Below, one piece after another: positions 32,724-45,317 of a stretch of 64,000 nucleotides of DNA. Numbering within the stretch: position 1 is the first letter of the stretch; each line of letters begins with the position of its first letter. This DNA comes from Amaurobius ferox. Taxonomy: Eukaryota > Arthropoda > Arachnida > Araneae > Amaurobiidae. A program made the translations under genes and the position numbers. The notes beneath the pieces are model-generated. The model made no database searches, was not told the origin of the DNA, and saw nothing but the letters and a program-made list of their open reading frames with translations. The stretch spans positions 160,261,250 to 160,325,249 of the forward strand of contig OX578135.1 in the NCBI GenBank assembly GCA_951213105.1. The letters are read 5' to 3'.

Positions 32724-34472
32724 ATACCTGCCAACCTCAAAATGTTGAAATTAGTACAATTGACATCCAAAATTAGTACAAAATTAGAGTACAATTTTCA
32801 TATGCAAAAACATTAGGCAATACAACTGAGGAAATTAATGAAATTAACCTTTATTGTACCTTGATATAGACATTCAATTAATTTTCAACACTGTAACATA
32901 AAAATGACATCTATTGGCCAAGAATTTTATTGCTAGAGTTTTTAAGCATGTCATAGGTGTGACTTTGCATTTTTTAAGAATTTGTCATCATATTTTTGCT
33001 CGTAACATTTTCCTCTTTGCATGGTCTTAATTAACAAATTTTCTAAATTTGCATCAGACATCGAGCTACGAAATTATGTCTCATTTTTCTTTATTTGACT
33101 AAACATGCGTTCGCATTCAGCATTTCCATGTAGCAGTTAAAATTGATAACATAACTCTGCCAAGCCTATCGTATTTTAAAGCACCATTTGCCAATTTTAT
33201 GTAAGACCATTTAGTTTTCCTCTTCAATATGTTCTGGTATATCACCTACCTGAAACACAGAAAACTGAGCATGCAGCTTGTCTATCGCTTCTTCTTCACT
33301 CACTATCTCTGATATGCAACATAATAGGGAATCTGTGAATTGGTTACAACTGACCATCATTGCTATTACTTCCGTCAGTTGCAATAGAGAATGGAGTCAA
33401 CTTTAGCAAGTCCACCAATAATTCCTTTCCACTCGAAGCCATTTTATTCAGAACAGCACTAATCTTTGTCTTTCCACACTCATAATTTTTAGCAGTCTCA
33501 CAGCGAGTGAACATTTTTTTGAAAAATGGTCCATCATGATCAGCAACAGAAATAGGAAGGTTATGTTCAATAATGAATGCAGTAAAAAGGCATTCTGCTT
33601 TAGTAACATCGTTATCTCCAGTTGTTTGATGAAAAAAAGATCCAACATTTGAATTCTTTTCAAAATTAAATGCAAAATCACAACGTTTTTGAAACGCACG
33701 TGTACTTTTACATCGTTTAAGCCGCCATGTGAAATGCTTATATCACTTGCACACAATGAACAAAAGGCAAAATGCACACCTTTGCGAGACTGCATAATAC
33801 AGGAAAACTCCTGAATGTAGGATTGTTTAAACACTTGGGAATATTGTTCAGGCTTTACTTTGGACATTTTGCCACAAGACACGATCACTATAAGTGAATT
33901 ACAGAGGGTTGGATCCACATACGTAATTTTAGATGCAAATGGCGCCACGGCGACTGTGTTGTTTACTCCGTGAGGCGTTGCCACACAACTTATTTAAAAC
34001 CATCCAAATTATCTTGGAAGCCACGGCAGCTGTGTTGGTTACTCCGTGAGGCGTTGCCACGCAACTTGTTCAAAACTATCCCAAATTATCTTGGAAAAAC
34101 TCTACCGAAAAGTACCCAAATTTGCGCACATCGGTTCAATTTGGCAACATTGATATAGAATTTATGGATTTTATGTTGTTGCCAAACTTAGTGATCTTTT
34201 TTTAGCAAACTGGAAAAAAAAGTCCAATTTTCCCTAAAACCGGCAACACTAACGCAATTAACGTTTTTCCGATTTTCAAGTTGATGTTACCAAAACTAGC
34301 GATTTTCTACTAAAACTAGTGGTTTTCCGCCAAATCTAGCACAGTCACTAGAATTTGCTAACCTACGAATAAAACTATTAAATTCATACATTTTTTGATT
34401 ATTTCGTATAATCGTAAAAATGAAACAAATTTCATACATTGTGACGGACAAATCGTACAAGTTGGCAGGTAT
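32724..34472 (-). mobile_element. hAT-type DNA transposon, degraded
   Basis: Terminal inverted repeats ATACCTGCCAAC (left) and GTTGGCAGGTAT (right) are flanked by an 8-bp duplication, GAAGTAGC (32716-32723) and GAAGTAGT (34473-34480), one mismatch. An 8-bp duplication plus the encoded transposase pieces place it in hAT. The A/T-rich subterminal zones contain GTAC words near both ends. The element is 1749 bp, with an internal deletion of most of the catalytic region. Confidence 0.85.
32930..33984 (-). pseudogene. hAT transposase remnant with BED-like zinc finger and C-terminal dimerisation piece
   Basis: The N-terminal open frame (33448-33984 and shifted continuation) contains KVKPEQYSQVFKQSYIQEFS, then HFAFCSLCASDISISHGGLN and DVKVHVRFK, a CxxC...H..H arrangement of the BED finger type. 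After a frameshift near 33700 the reading continues NVGSFFHQTTGDNDVTKAEC, HNLPISVADHDGPFFKKMFT and LLKLTPFSIATDGSND-like sequence, typical of the start of the hAT catalytic core. Most of the core is then missing. The C-terminal block HGNAECERMFSQIKKNE is seen near 33100-33130, followed by SSMSDANLENLLIKTMQRGK, matching hAT dimerisation regions. Stops and frameshifts make it inactive. Confidence 0.82.
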
Positions 34473-34480
34473 GAAGTAGT

Positions 34481-35590
34481 CTTTTCATAACACGTTAAGC
34501 GCTGAGCCTATTTTGTTTTCTTTTCCATTCAAGCTGCAATATGCTGGCTAGTCTTTGAGTTCCTACTAAATACTTCATCAGTTCTAAATGCTCATATTTT
34601 ATTTTAAAATATAACCAAAAATAATATGAGTATCACAGAATTTCAAAAGAAATTAGCTGTCTTATCTTTCACATTGTTGCTATGAAGGACTTCCAAGTTG
34701 AAATATTGCAATTATACACCTCAAATATCTTGTCACAAATTACAACAAAGATCTGGAAGAGCATCGAAAGTTCAAAGATATTGTAAAAAATGCTACGAAG
34801 ACAATGCACATGATTTAGAAGAGATATTGCCAGAAAATTGACGAAACAAGTGACAACATTCTGTGAAACCTGCACAGGACAACTATTTATGTGTATCCAG
34901 TGTTTCAACAATACCTATTAAAATAATTTTTCTGATAAGAAGTAATATTTAGATACATTTTTTATAATATTTAAACTATTTAATTTTTAATTAAGAATAT
35001 AATTTTTTAAATTATATATAGTCAGATCAATGGTGACGAACACGGCTTAAACGGAAAGTATATTGACAATCACTGGTGACTGATGCAGCACTCAGCATGT
35101 TAAATGATTTATTTTTAATTGTGTGATTTTATAAACAGGAACATAATTTATTTTTACAAATTAAACATTTAAATAATTACATTTGTAAACACGAAGCTGT
35201 AAATTGGAAAAGGCTGTATTCAGAATTTTTCATATGAGAGATTTTGCTACTCATTAATTTCAATCATAAAGAAAAAAAAACAAACATCCAGAAGTGATCA
35301 ACTAAGATTGTTTCAAAATTTCTTAATGGCAGTGTTTGCATGAATTTTTTTTTTCTAGAGGATAAAAACACCCTTTAAGGTAATTAAGATAATTCAAATT
35401 CAATTAAATAGTTTCTATTTGTTGCTTCAGTTATTGTAAACTGCTAAACATGTCCATAAACACACACACACACACTGATAATTTGTAATCCCTGATATTT
35501 TAAAAGGACATTTTTTTTATAAAATACTAAAAAATTTCAGCAAATGAGTATGTGTAGCAAATGAATATGTGTTTGGCAACAAGTATATAA
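34481..35590. other. No gene seen
   Basis: AT-rich sequence. A short (CA)n lies at 35459-35475. The 80-codon minus frame at 34669-34911 has no recognised domain. Confidence 0.35.
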
Positions 35591-35595
35591 TTCAC

Positions 35596-35674
35596 CTCTG
35601 GTGTCTTCATAATTGTCCACAAAGTTGTGCCTTAATATTCACCCCCCTCTGGTGTCTTCATAATTGTCCACAAG
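35596..35674. repeat. Direct repeat of about 28 bp
   Basis: CCTCTGGTGTCTTCATAATT followed by GTCCACAA occurs twice, about 50 bp apart, immediately before the Tc1 fragment. Confidence 0.75.
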
Positions 35675-35675
35675 T

Positions 35676-35960
35676 TCTGAAAACACCACCTCAGTCACCG
35701 GATTTAAACCCAATAGAACACATTTGGAGAGAACTGGAGGTTAGAGTACGAAGACATGACATTAAAATGAGAAGCGAACTAAAAACAGTAATGATCGAAG
35801 AATGGAGGTACATTGATGCAGAAATTACAAAAAACTAGTAAACGCTATTCACAGATGTTAAAAAGCTGTTGTGGATATAGAAGTTATCCTACTAAGTACT
35901 AATTTACAACAATATTATAATATTTACTGTATGTAGAGATTTTTTTTAAACTGTAGGTAC
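35676..35960 (+). pseudogene. Tc1-type transposase C-terminal fragment
   Basis: Reads VLKTPPQSPDLNPIEHIWRE, LEVRVRRHDIKMRSELKTVM, IEEWRYIDAEITKN, then stops. After a shift, LVNAIHRC and KAVVDIE follow, as at the end of Tc1 transposases. SPDLNPIEHIW contains the third acidic residue (E) of the DD34E triad. Everything N-terminal is missing, so it is a fragment of about 280 bp. Confidence 0.88.
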
Positions 35961-36352
35961 GAAGAGTTTTGTGACGTAACTTTTTGATTATTAATTTTTT
36001 TAAAAAAAAATTTTACTATGTATTTAAAATATTTTATACATAGTAAAACTATGTATAAAATATATAGTTTTGTTAAGAACATGTTATAGATATCATTAAA
36101 AAATTCCCATGCTGAAATATTAATTTTTATTAATGGATAGAGCAGTACTTCTTTGAAATTCGTAAGTTTACGAACAATTTTGGGAGCCACCTGTTTCTTC
36201 CTCTTAGATGCACATAAATAACTGTGAAATATGGAATGAAAAGTAGAAGATATCGCATTTGGTTTTGCCTAAGTTTTATGGTCGATTTTTCTTAATTTGG
36301 CAGAAATTTGTTTTAAACTCCGGTTATAATTAGTAATACAACTAATTAGTAA
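35961..36352. other. No gene seen
   Basis: Very AT-rich sequence with no supported feature. Confidence 0.35.
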
Positions 36353-36571
36353 TTTGAAATAAAATCACTTACCTTCAACAGATAACTTCAGTTGCCGTAG
36401 AACCAACTCCAAGGTTATTATATCTATGCAGAAAATGCACGTAAGTTATTTGTGCTTTTAAGATGTGAAAACAAGAAAAACCTTAACTAGATAACTAACC
36501 TAACTTTATATTAACTAGATTTGAAATGAAATCACTTACCTTCAACAGATAACTTCAGTGGCCGTGGAACC
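36353..36571 (-). repeat. Duplicated 52-bp block ending in a consensus 5' splice donor
   Basis: Copies at 36353-36404 and 36520-36571. On the minus strand each reads CTGAAGTTATCTGTTGAAG directly followed by GTAAGTGATTT. The second copy is preceded on that strand by a (GC)n tract (36578-36591). This could be a duplicated non-coding first exon of a minus-strand gene, or just a repeat. Confidence 0.4.
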
Positions 36572-37715
36572 AGTTAATGCGCGCGCGCGCGGGAATCCAA
36601 CTCAACGACAAATAACAAATTCAAATTTGTAAACACGGAATAAGTGTTGCCAGATACCAACTAGAAATTCTGAAAAGGATTCTCCAAAGATGCATATATT
36701 TTATTTTATTTTTTAACGAACGTTACATTCATGCAGAAGCATATTTATATTAAGAACTACAACTAATTAGTAATATTTAACTGTAAAAGAAAATCTTATG
36801 GATGAAAATAAAATTTTGAAAAATAATTTGGGGACTGTTTCCGAAATATCTCAGAATTCAATTTTTCTAGCTACAAATTTTCCAGTTCAAACATAATTAT
36901 ATTTACCCAAGTTACAACAATAAATATATTCAATAAACACGAGGAGAACCATGTTTATTGAATGTAACTTTTTTTAAATCATGTGTTATACCACAGCCGG
37001 TCTACATCGTGTGTAGACCGGCTGTGGTTATACTTTTGAACTGATAATTTAGAACATTAGTGGTGTCTGCAATGGAGGGGGGGGGGGTATTTGGGGATTG
37101 TGTCTCCTCAAGAATCCATCGAACCCACTGAATTTTATAGAAACGATATATGGGGAAAATGGTAAACAAAATATTTGGAAACTGCCACTCCCCCCGTACA
37201 CACATACAGAGAGAGAGAGAAGCAATTTCTGTCGAAGCTAATGTAGAAATTCAGGAATATTTTAATCTAATCACATATTCCGTATTACGACAATTTTATA
37301 GTTTAATTTTTTTGTAGGTTATTCAAATATAATTTTTTTTGTGTGAAGTGTGAACTCGCCCGTCTACTGCACACGCAGAGACAGGGAAAAGAGGGTGATA
37401 ACTACTCTAAAAGTGACACAAACATGTTCAATACGTCTTATATTGTAACTTTTTGCTAAAACCCTAAAAATTAGAAAATTTTTAGAAAAAAATATTTTCT
37501 AATTTGGTGTTACGATTCATAATAAGAGAACCCGTCCGCTTATGAAGGTCGAATGACTACAAAAGACGACTTTTTCAATTGCTTTTCACAACTTATTGTT
37601 CATATGCTTGGAACACTAATTATATTTGCCGACTGTCATTCTATGGCAAATTAACCATTTCAAAGAAACAACTAACATCACATATGAGTAGTTACATTCT
37701 TTAGTATATGAAAGG
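36572..37715. other. No gene; perfect hairpin, G-run
   Basis: Contains the hairpin at 36990-37028 (own entry), a G-run at 37077-37087 and a short GA tract near 37208. No coding exon is recognised. Confidence 0.4.
36990..37028. repeat. Perfect 17-bp-stem hairpin with 5-base loop
   Basis: CCACAGCCGGTCTACA, loop TCGTG, then TGTAGACCGGCTGTGG, with one more A-T pair outside. The stem is about 55-60% G+C in a strongly AT-rich setting. Confidence 0.95.
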
Positions 37716-38640
37716 ACCGAAATCAGAACTTTGTGTGCTCACCTTTGTTTCCTGTTATGAACAGAATACGATGTGACATACTTTTGTCAATGAGAAAATT
37801 GCAGTAGTCGCTTAAAATGTCTTTGCACAAGGGCCACATGTACTTTACTGCGTCAATCAAAGATTCGAAATTTGATGGGATTTTTTTTGCTGAATTTTCG
37901 ATAGGGTTTTAGTCGTGCCAGTCAAGCACGTTTATGTATTTCCTCTGCAGGTAATCCTATACTACACTTGATCTGTGGCATGAAGTACCATCATGCATGT
38001 GCATCTGTGCACTTGCATATGAGTTACTAACTTTTTTCGTAACATATTCATATAAATAGAACCATTCATGGTAGGGCCTCTCGGCTAAAAGAACAATAAA
38101 GCAGTACCTAAAGCTGACATAGCACCCCACATCACCTGACTTGGCGATGTTTCACTACGATAACAATGTATTTTTCATTAAACTTTTTGCCTTTGGTCAT
38201 ACAACATGATTTTGAGTGAAGCAAATTGACACAAAGTTGATTTATAGGAAAACTGAGCTTGACACCAATCTTGAACAGTCCACGTTTTGCAAAGTAAAGT
38301 CTCTTTTTATCATTATAGCGTTTAGTTTACATTCATGAGACGTCGGGAAACAGCGCTAATACTAATATTATATCCTTTTGAATGTAGAAAAGACTTTATT
38401 TTCGTGTACGAACTCTTGAGAGAAAGCATAACAATTCGCCGTATAATGTTGTTACCGGATGGGCTTGTTTATTAGAGCACCCACTTCATCTTGCATCCAC
38501 TTCATCACCTGTATCTTGATGTTTCGTGATAATGTTATAGATATCAGTCGTTCTAACATTCACATTTCTGCTATCTCAGACTGAAAACCAGAAGAAAACT
38601 GACCCTTGAACTTTTGCCCCCCATCAACATATGTCTCTGT
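37716..38640 (-). pseudogene. Tc1-type transposase remnant
   Basis: Minus-strand pieces in order: FKGQFSSGFQSEIAEM near 38590, a poorly kept middle, VMWGAMSALGTALLFF near 38130, GPTMNGSIYMNMLRKKLVTH near 38060, HDGTSCHRSSVV (second catalytic D) near 37980, YLQRKYINVLDWHD then a stop, NPIEN (third acidic residue) near 37910, and a C-terminus SNFESLIDAVKYMWPLCKDI, SHRILFITGNKGEHTKF with a stop near 37718. The sequence around NPIEN has lost the SPDL and following W residues, so there is a small internal deletion. Multiple stops and frameshifts make it inactive. Terminal repeats were not found. Confidence 0.82.
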
Positions 38641-39310
38641 AAGATGATGCAACACCGCAGGAAGCAATACGGTCAGTGAATACGAATAGGTGGTTTACAA
38701 TTTTCGCAAATGACTGTATTTCAGATCATTTCCTAGGGATATTGAGGATCAAAATACGGTTCTCTGTGATGAAATCAAAATTTCGGTTAAAATGTATATA
38801 ATTTTTACCTTACCATAAAAGGAAAAGCGCTCTTTCAAAAAATTAAAAATTTCACATTTCAAGATATAACACATTCAAAGTGATCACTTTTCGGAAAAAC
38901 TAAGGTTTCAAATGCGAGATAAATCGTAAACGAGGCTTTTAAGAAGTATGCTCAACGAAAATAATCTTGTAAAGAAATACATTCTTCCTGAATATTGAAA
39001 CTTCATGAATTACATCCTACGGCTACAGAAAAGAGAAAATTAAAATTAAAAAATGATTTCGGTTTCGTTTCACACCAAAATCGAAAATTTTCCTTCCCAA
39101 TTTGATAGGGCAGAAAATTTATAGATTTCATACTGCAAGAATACATACATATATCTAGTGGTATAACTAGAGATTTTGTCAAATATCCCTGATTTGTATT
39201 CTAAACCTTTTCTATACAATATCCGCCGTAGAATAACATAATAATAATTTAAATTAAAAATAACTTCAATTTTTATTAATATATTTTGTTCCATTTTCGA
39301 AGTTTTTCGA
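38641..39310. other. No gene seen
   Basis: AT-rich sequence without recognised features, leading into the satellite array. Confidence 0.3.
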
Positions 39311-42300
39311 TTAAAATCACACTTTTAGTCCTTTTCATAGGCAAAATAATACCTTTCCAGTCCAATTTTGATATCGAGGTTATTCTATAGATTCTATACT
39401 AAAATACAGCATCAGATAAATAGGTTTGAACAGTTAATTCCTGGAAAAATGTATGGATCTAAACGCGATTGGACGAGATTATATAACGCCCTATACAAAA
39501 TAAAAAAAAATTGAAAAATATTAAATACCCTATTTTGTTCTACGTATATTGTCTTGAAAAGAAAAAACATTCCCTCGGAACATTTTTCATAAAAATACTC
39601 CGCTACTTACACAAAAACAAAGAAAAAAAACAAAAAAAAAAGGAAAAATTAAGCACCCTATTTTGTTCTAGGTATAGTATCTTGAAAAGAAAATACATTC
39701 TCTCGGAACATTTTTTAAAAAAATACTCATGCACTTGGACAAAAACTTTCGATGTTTATCGACTGAAATCCCGTTTTCAGCTCTTTTTCACGAGCAAACT
39801 AATACCTGCCTGGTACCATTTCGATATCAGGGATGCACTATGTATTCCACACTAAAATAATACATCAAAAAATTATGTTTGAACATTTAATTTCTGGAAA
39901 AAACTATAGGTTAAAAATGCGATTTTACGCGATTGTGATCATAATCTTCACACCCTAAAGTAACAAAGAAAAAAAACAAAAAAAAAGGAAAAATTAAGCA
40001 CCCTATTTTGTTCTACGTATAGTATCTTGAAAAGAAAATACATTCTCTCGGAACATTTTTAAAAAAAATACTCATGCACTTGGACAAAAACTTTCGATGT
40101 TTATCGACTGAAATCCCGTTTTCAGCTCTTTTTCACGGGCAAACTAATACCTGCCTGGTACCATTTCGATATCAGGGATGCACTATGTATTCCACACTAA
40201 AATAATACATCAAAAAATTATGTTTGAACATTTAATTTCTGGAAAAAACTATAGGTTAAAAATGCGATTTTACGCGATTGTGATCATAATCTTCACACCC
40301 TAAAGTAACAAAGAAAAAAAACAAAAAAAAAAGGAAAAATTAAGCACCCTATTTTGTTCTACGTATAGTATCTTGAAAAGAAAATACATTCTCTCGGAAC
40401 ATTTTTAAAAAAAATACTCATGCACTTGGACAAAAACTTTCGATGTTTATCGACTGAAATCCCGTTTTCAGCTCTTTTTCACGGGCAAACTAATACCTGC
40501 CTGGTACCATTTCGATATCAGGGATGCACTATGTATTCCACACTAAAATAATACATCAAAAAATTATGTTTGAACATTTAATTTCTGGAAAAAACTATAG
40601 GTTAAAAATGCGATTTTACGCGATTGTGATCATAATCTTCACACCCTAAAGTAACAAAGAAAAAAAACAAAAAAAAAAGGAAAAATTAAGCACCCTATTT
40701 TGTTCTACGTATAGTATCTTGAAAAGAAAATACATTCTCTCGGAACATTTTTAAAAAAAATACTCATGCACTTGGACAAAAACTTTCGATGTTTATCGAC
40801 TGAAATCCCGTTTTCAGCTCTTTTTCACGGGCAAACTAATACCTGCCTGGTACCATTTCGATATCAGGGATGCACTATGTATTCCACACTAAAATAATAC
40901 ATCAAAAAATTATGTTTGAACATTTAATTTCTGGAAAAAACTATAGGTTAAAAATGCGATTTTACGCGATTGTGATCATAATCTTCACACCCTAAAGTAA
41001 CAAAGAAAAAAAACAAAAAAAAAGGAAAAATTAAGCACCCTATTTTGTTCTACGTATAGTATCTTGAAAAGAAAATACATTCTCTCGGAACATTTTTAAA
41101 AAAAATACTCATGCACTTGGACAAAAACTTTCGATGTTTATCGACTGAAATCCCGTTTTCAGCTCTTTTTCACGGGCAAACTAATACCTGCCTGGTACCA
41201 TTTCGATATCAGGGATGCACTATGTATTCCACACTAAAATAATACATCAAAAAATTATGTTTGAACATTTAATTTCTGGAAAAAACTATAGGTTAAAAAT
41301 GCGATTTTACGCGATTGTGATCATAATCTTCACACCCTAAAGTAACAAAGAAAAAAAACAAAAAAAAAAGGAAAAATTAAGCACCCTATTTTGTTCTACG
41401 TATAGTATCTTGAAAAGAAAATACATTCTCTCGGAACATTTTAAAAAAAAATACTCATGCACTTGGACAAAAACTTTCGATGTTTATCGACTGAAATCCC
41501 GTTTTCAGCTCTTTTTCACGGGCAAACTAATACCTGCCTGGTACCATTTCGATATCAGGGATGCACTATGTATTCCACACTAAAATAATACATCAAAAAA
41601 TTATGTTTGAACATTTAATTTCTGGAAAAAACTATAGGTTAAAAATGCGATTTTACGCGATTGTGATCATAATCTTCACACCCTAAAGTAACAAAGAAAA
41701 AAAACAAAAAAAAAAAGGAAAAATTAAGCACCCTATTTTGTTCTACGTATAGTATCTTGAAAAGAAAATACATTCTCTCGGAACATTTTAAAAAAAAATA
41801 CTCATGCACTTGGACAAAAACTTTCGATGTTTATCGACTGAAATTCCGTTTTCAGCTCTTTTTCACGGGCAAACTAATACCTGCCTGGTACCATTTCGAT
41901 ATCAGGGATGCACTATGTATTCCACACTAAAATAATACATCAAAAAATTATGTTTGAACATTTAATTTCTGGAAAAAACTATAGGTTAAAAATGCGATTT
42001 TACGCGATTGTGATCATAATCTTCACACCCTAAAGTAACAAAGAAAAAAAACAAAAAAAAAAGGAAAAATTAAGCACCCTATTTTGTTCTACGTATAGTA
42101 TCTTGAAAAGAAAATACATTCTCTCGGAACATTTTTAAAAAAAATACTCATGCACTTGGACAAAAACTTTCGATGTTTATCGACTGAAATCCCGTTTTCA
42201 GCTCTTTTTCACGGGCAAACTAATACCTGCCTGGTACCATTTCGATATCAGGGATGCACTATGTATTCCACACTAAAATAATACATCAAAAAATTATGTT

Positions 42301-44510
42301 TGAACATTTAATTTCTGGAAAAAACTATAGGTTAAAAATGCGATTTTACGCGATTGTGATCATAATCTTCACACCCTAAAGTAACAAAGAAAAAAAACAA
42401 AAAAAAAAAGGAAAAATTAAGCACCCTATTTTGTTCTACGTATAGTATCTTGAAAAGAAAATACATTCTCTCGGAACATTTTAAAAAAAAATACTCATGC
42501 ACTTGGACAAAAACTTTCGATGTTTATCGACTGAAATCCCGTTTTCAGCTCTTTTTCACGGGCAAACTAATACCTGCCTGGTACCATTTCGATATCAGGG
42601 ATGCACTATGTATTCCACACTAAAATAATACATCAAAAAATTATGTTTGAACATTTAATTTCTGGAAAAAACTATAGGTTAAAAATGCGATTTTACGCGA
42701 TTGTGATCATAATCTTCACACCCTAAAGTAACAAAGAAAAAAAACAAAAAAAAAAAGGAAAAATTAAGCACCCTATTTTGTTCTACGTATAGTATCTTGA
42801 AAAGAAAATACATTCTCTCGGAACATTTTAAAAAAAAATACTCATGCACTTGGACAAAAACTTTCGATGTTTATCGACTGAAATTCCGTTTTCAGCTCTT
42901 TTTCATGGGCAAACTAATACCTGCCTGGTACCATTTCGATATCAGGGATGCACTATGTATTCCACACTAAAATAATACATCAAAAAATTATGTTTGAACA
43001 TTTAATTTCTGGAAAAAACTATAGGTTAAAAATGCGATTTTACGCGATTGTGATCATAATCTTCACACCCTAAAGTAACAAAGAAAAAAAACAAAAAAAA
43101 AAGGAAAAATTAAGCACCCTATTTTGTTCTACGTATAGTATCTTGAAAAGAAAATACATTCTCTCGGAACATTTTTAAAAAAAATACTCATGCACTTGGA
43201 CAAAAACTTTCGATGTTTATCGACTGAAATCCCGTTTTCAGCTCTTTTTCACGGGCAAACTAATACCTGCCTGGTACCATTTCGATATCAGGGATGCACT
43301 ATGTATTCCACACTAAAATAATACATCAAAAAATTATGTTTGAACATTTAATTTCTGGAAAAAACTATAGGTTAAAAATGCGATTTTACGCGATTGTGAT
43401 CATAATCTTCACACCCTAAAGTAACAAAGAAAAAAAACAAAAAAAAAAAGGAAAAATTAAGCACCCTATTTTGTTCTACGTATAGTATCTTGAAAAGAAA
43501 ATACATTCTCTCGGAACATTTTTAAAAAAAATACTCATGCACTTGGACAAAAACTTTCGATGTTTATCGACTGAAATCCCGTTTTCAGCTCTTTTTCACG
43601 GGCAAACTAATACCTGCCTGGTACCATTTCGATATCAGGGATGCACTATGTATTCCACACTAAAATAATACATCAAAAAATTATGTTTGAACATTTAATT
43701 TCTGGAAAAAACTATAGGTTAAAAATGCGATTTTACGCGATTGTGATCATAATCTTCACACCCTAAAGTAACAAAGAAAAAAAACAAAAAAAAAAAGGAA
43801 AAATTAAGCACCCTATTTTGTTCTACGTATAGTATCTTGAAAAGAAAATACATTCTCTCGGAACATTTTTTAAAAAAATACTCATGCACTTTGACAAAAA
43901 CTTTCGATGTTTATCGACTGAAATCCCGTTTTCAGCTCTTTTTCACGGGCAAACTGATACATGTCCGGTACCATTTCGATATCAGGAATGCACTACGTAT
44001 TCTACACTAAAAGAATGCACCAGAAAAATAAGGGTGAACATTTATTTCCTGGAAAGAACTATGGGTCGAAAACGCGATTGGACGCGATTGTGATCATAAT
44101 CTTCACACCCTAAATTTAAAAAAGAAAGAAAGAAAGAAAAAAAAAATCAAGTACCGTATTTTGTTGAATGTACATTGTTTTGAAAAGAAAATACATCCTC
44201 TAGGAACATTTTGCAGGGAAAAAAAAAAAAAAGAAAAAAAAACCTCTGAAGCACTTTGATTAAAAAAAACCCCTTGATGTTTATCGATTGACATCACGTT
44301 TTCAGTTCTTTTTAGGGGTAAATAATACCTTTCCTGTCCCATTTCGATATCAGGGATGTTCTACATTAAATATGTTCTACATTAAAATAATACAGTATGT
44401 TCTACAGTATGTTCTACATTAAAAGAATACATCAGAAAAATAGGTTTGAACATTTAATTTCTGGAATAAACTATGGATCAAAATCGTGATTGGACGTGAT
44501 TTTAATCACA
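39311..44510. repeat. Satellite array, about 346-bp unit, 13 good units with diverged units at both ends
   Basis: Unit phase taken at GCACCCTATTTTG: 39653, 39998, 40344, 40690, 41035, 41381, 41728, 42074, 42421, 42768, 43114, 43461 and 43808, so the period is 344-348 bp. Core units are almost identical. They differ mainly in the lengths of two A-runs in AAAGAAAAAAAACAAAAAAA and in a few point changes. The unit contains CTTTCGATGTTTATCGACTG, TACCTGCCTGGTACCATTTC and GATTTTACGCGATTGTGATC. Flanking units at 39311-39652 and 44152-44510 are clearly diverged, as are the outer parts of units 1 and 13. No protein is encoded. Confidence 0.97.
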
Positions 44511-45317
44511 CCACAAACAAAAAAATTTAACTAAATTGTAGCCCAATTCGTACCATAATCCATTCTTAAGTAGCTCAAGTTTTTTTCCCATTTAAATTAA
44601 GAAAAAAAAATGAAAAATTGGAATTGTTGTGCCAAATCATTACTATAGCTTGTTACCCTTCAATTTAGAGGACTTGAAGAAATCTTTTGATTGATACCAT
44701 ACTTGAAAATGTGCGAGTCTACCTGGGGTAATGACTTCACTCATACAAAAATTGTATCGCAGTTTCTTTTCGCAACAATGGTATTTATTATTGAACCATA
44801 AATAAATATTTTTATGTATGAATATGTCAAATTTTGTCCCATGTTATAAAAATATAAAATTTCGAATCAAGTTCTAAGTTTTCGCAGGAATTTAAAAAAT
44901 TTCCTTCTAGTTCTAGGTTTTTTTATAACAAACCCGAATATAAAGTTTCGCGAAAAATCCATTAATATTTGTTGCAGTTAGTATACAAAAAATCGACCAC
45001 AGTACAGACAGAGGGATATCACTCCAAAGATAATCAAAACATGTTCAGGAGGTCCTAAAACATATATTAGCATTAAACTCTTGAATACGTATATTTTTGT
45101 GGAAACAATACCATCTCTATATTATATTATATAGTATGAGAAAATAAAGATGAAAATACATTAACACAGGAACACATAGAAACAATAGATTTTAATATTT
45201 AAATTTTTACTGATTTAAGGATGAAAATCGCAAACAGACTCAAAGGAAATCTTAACCTTTGAGAAAGAAGGAAAAAGAGAGAGAAAATTGAAAAGTACAT
45301 TGGTCTAAAATACTTTA
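44511..45317. other. No gene seen
   Basis: AT-rich sequence with no supported feature. Confidence 0.35.

Noticed and set aside
39511..39855. 114-codon frame as a gene
   Set aside because: It lies across the diverged edge of the 346-bp satellite and matches the repeat.
39311..44510. CRISPR-like array
   Set aside because: Units are contiguous with no spacers, the period is about 346 bp and the setting is eukaryotic.
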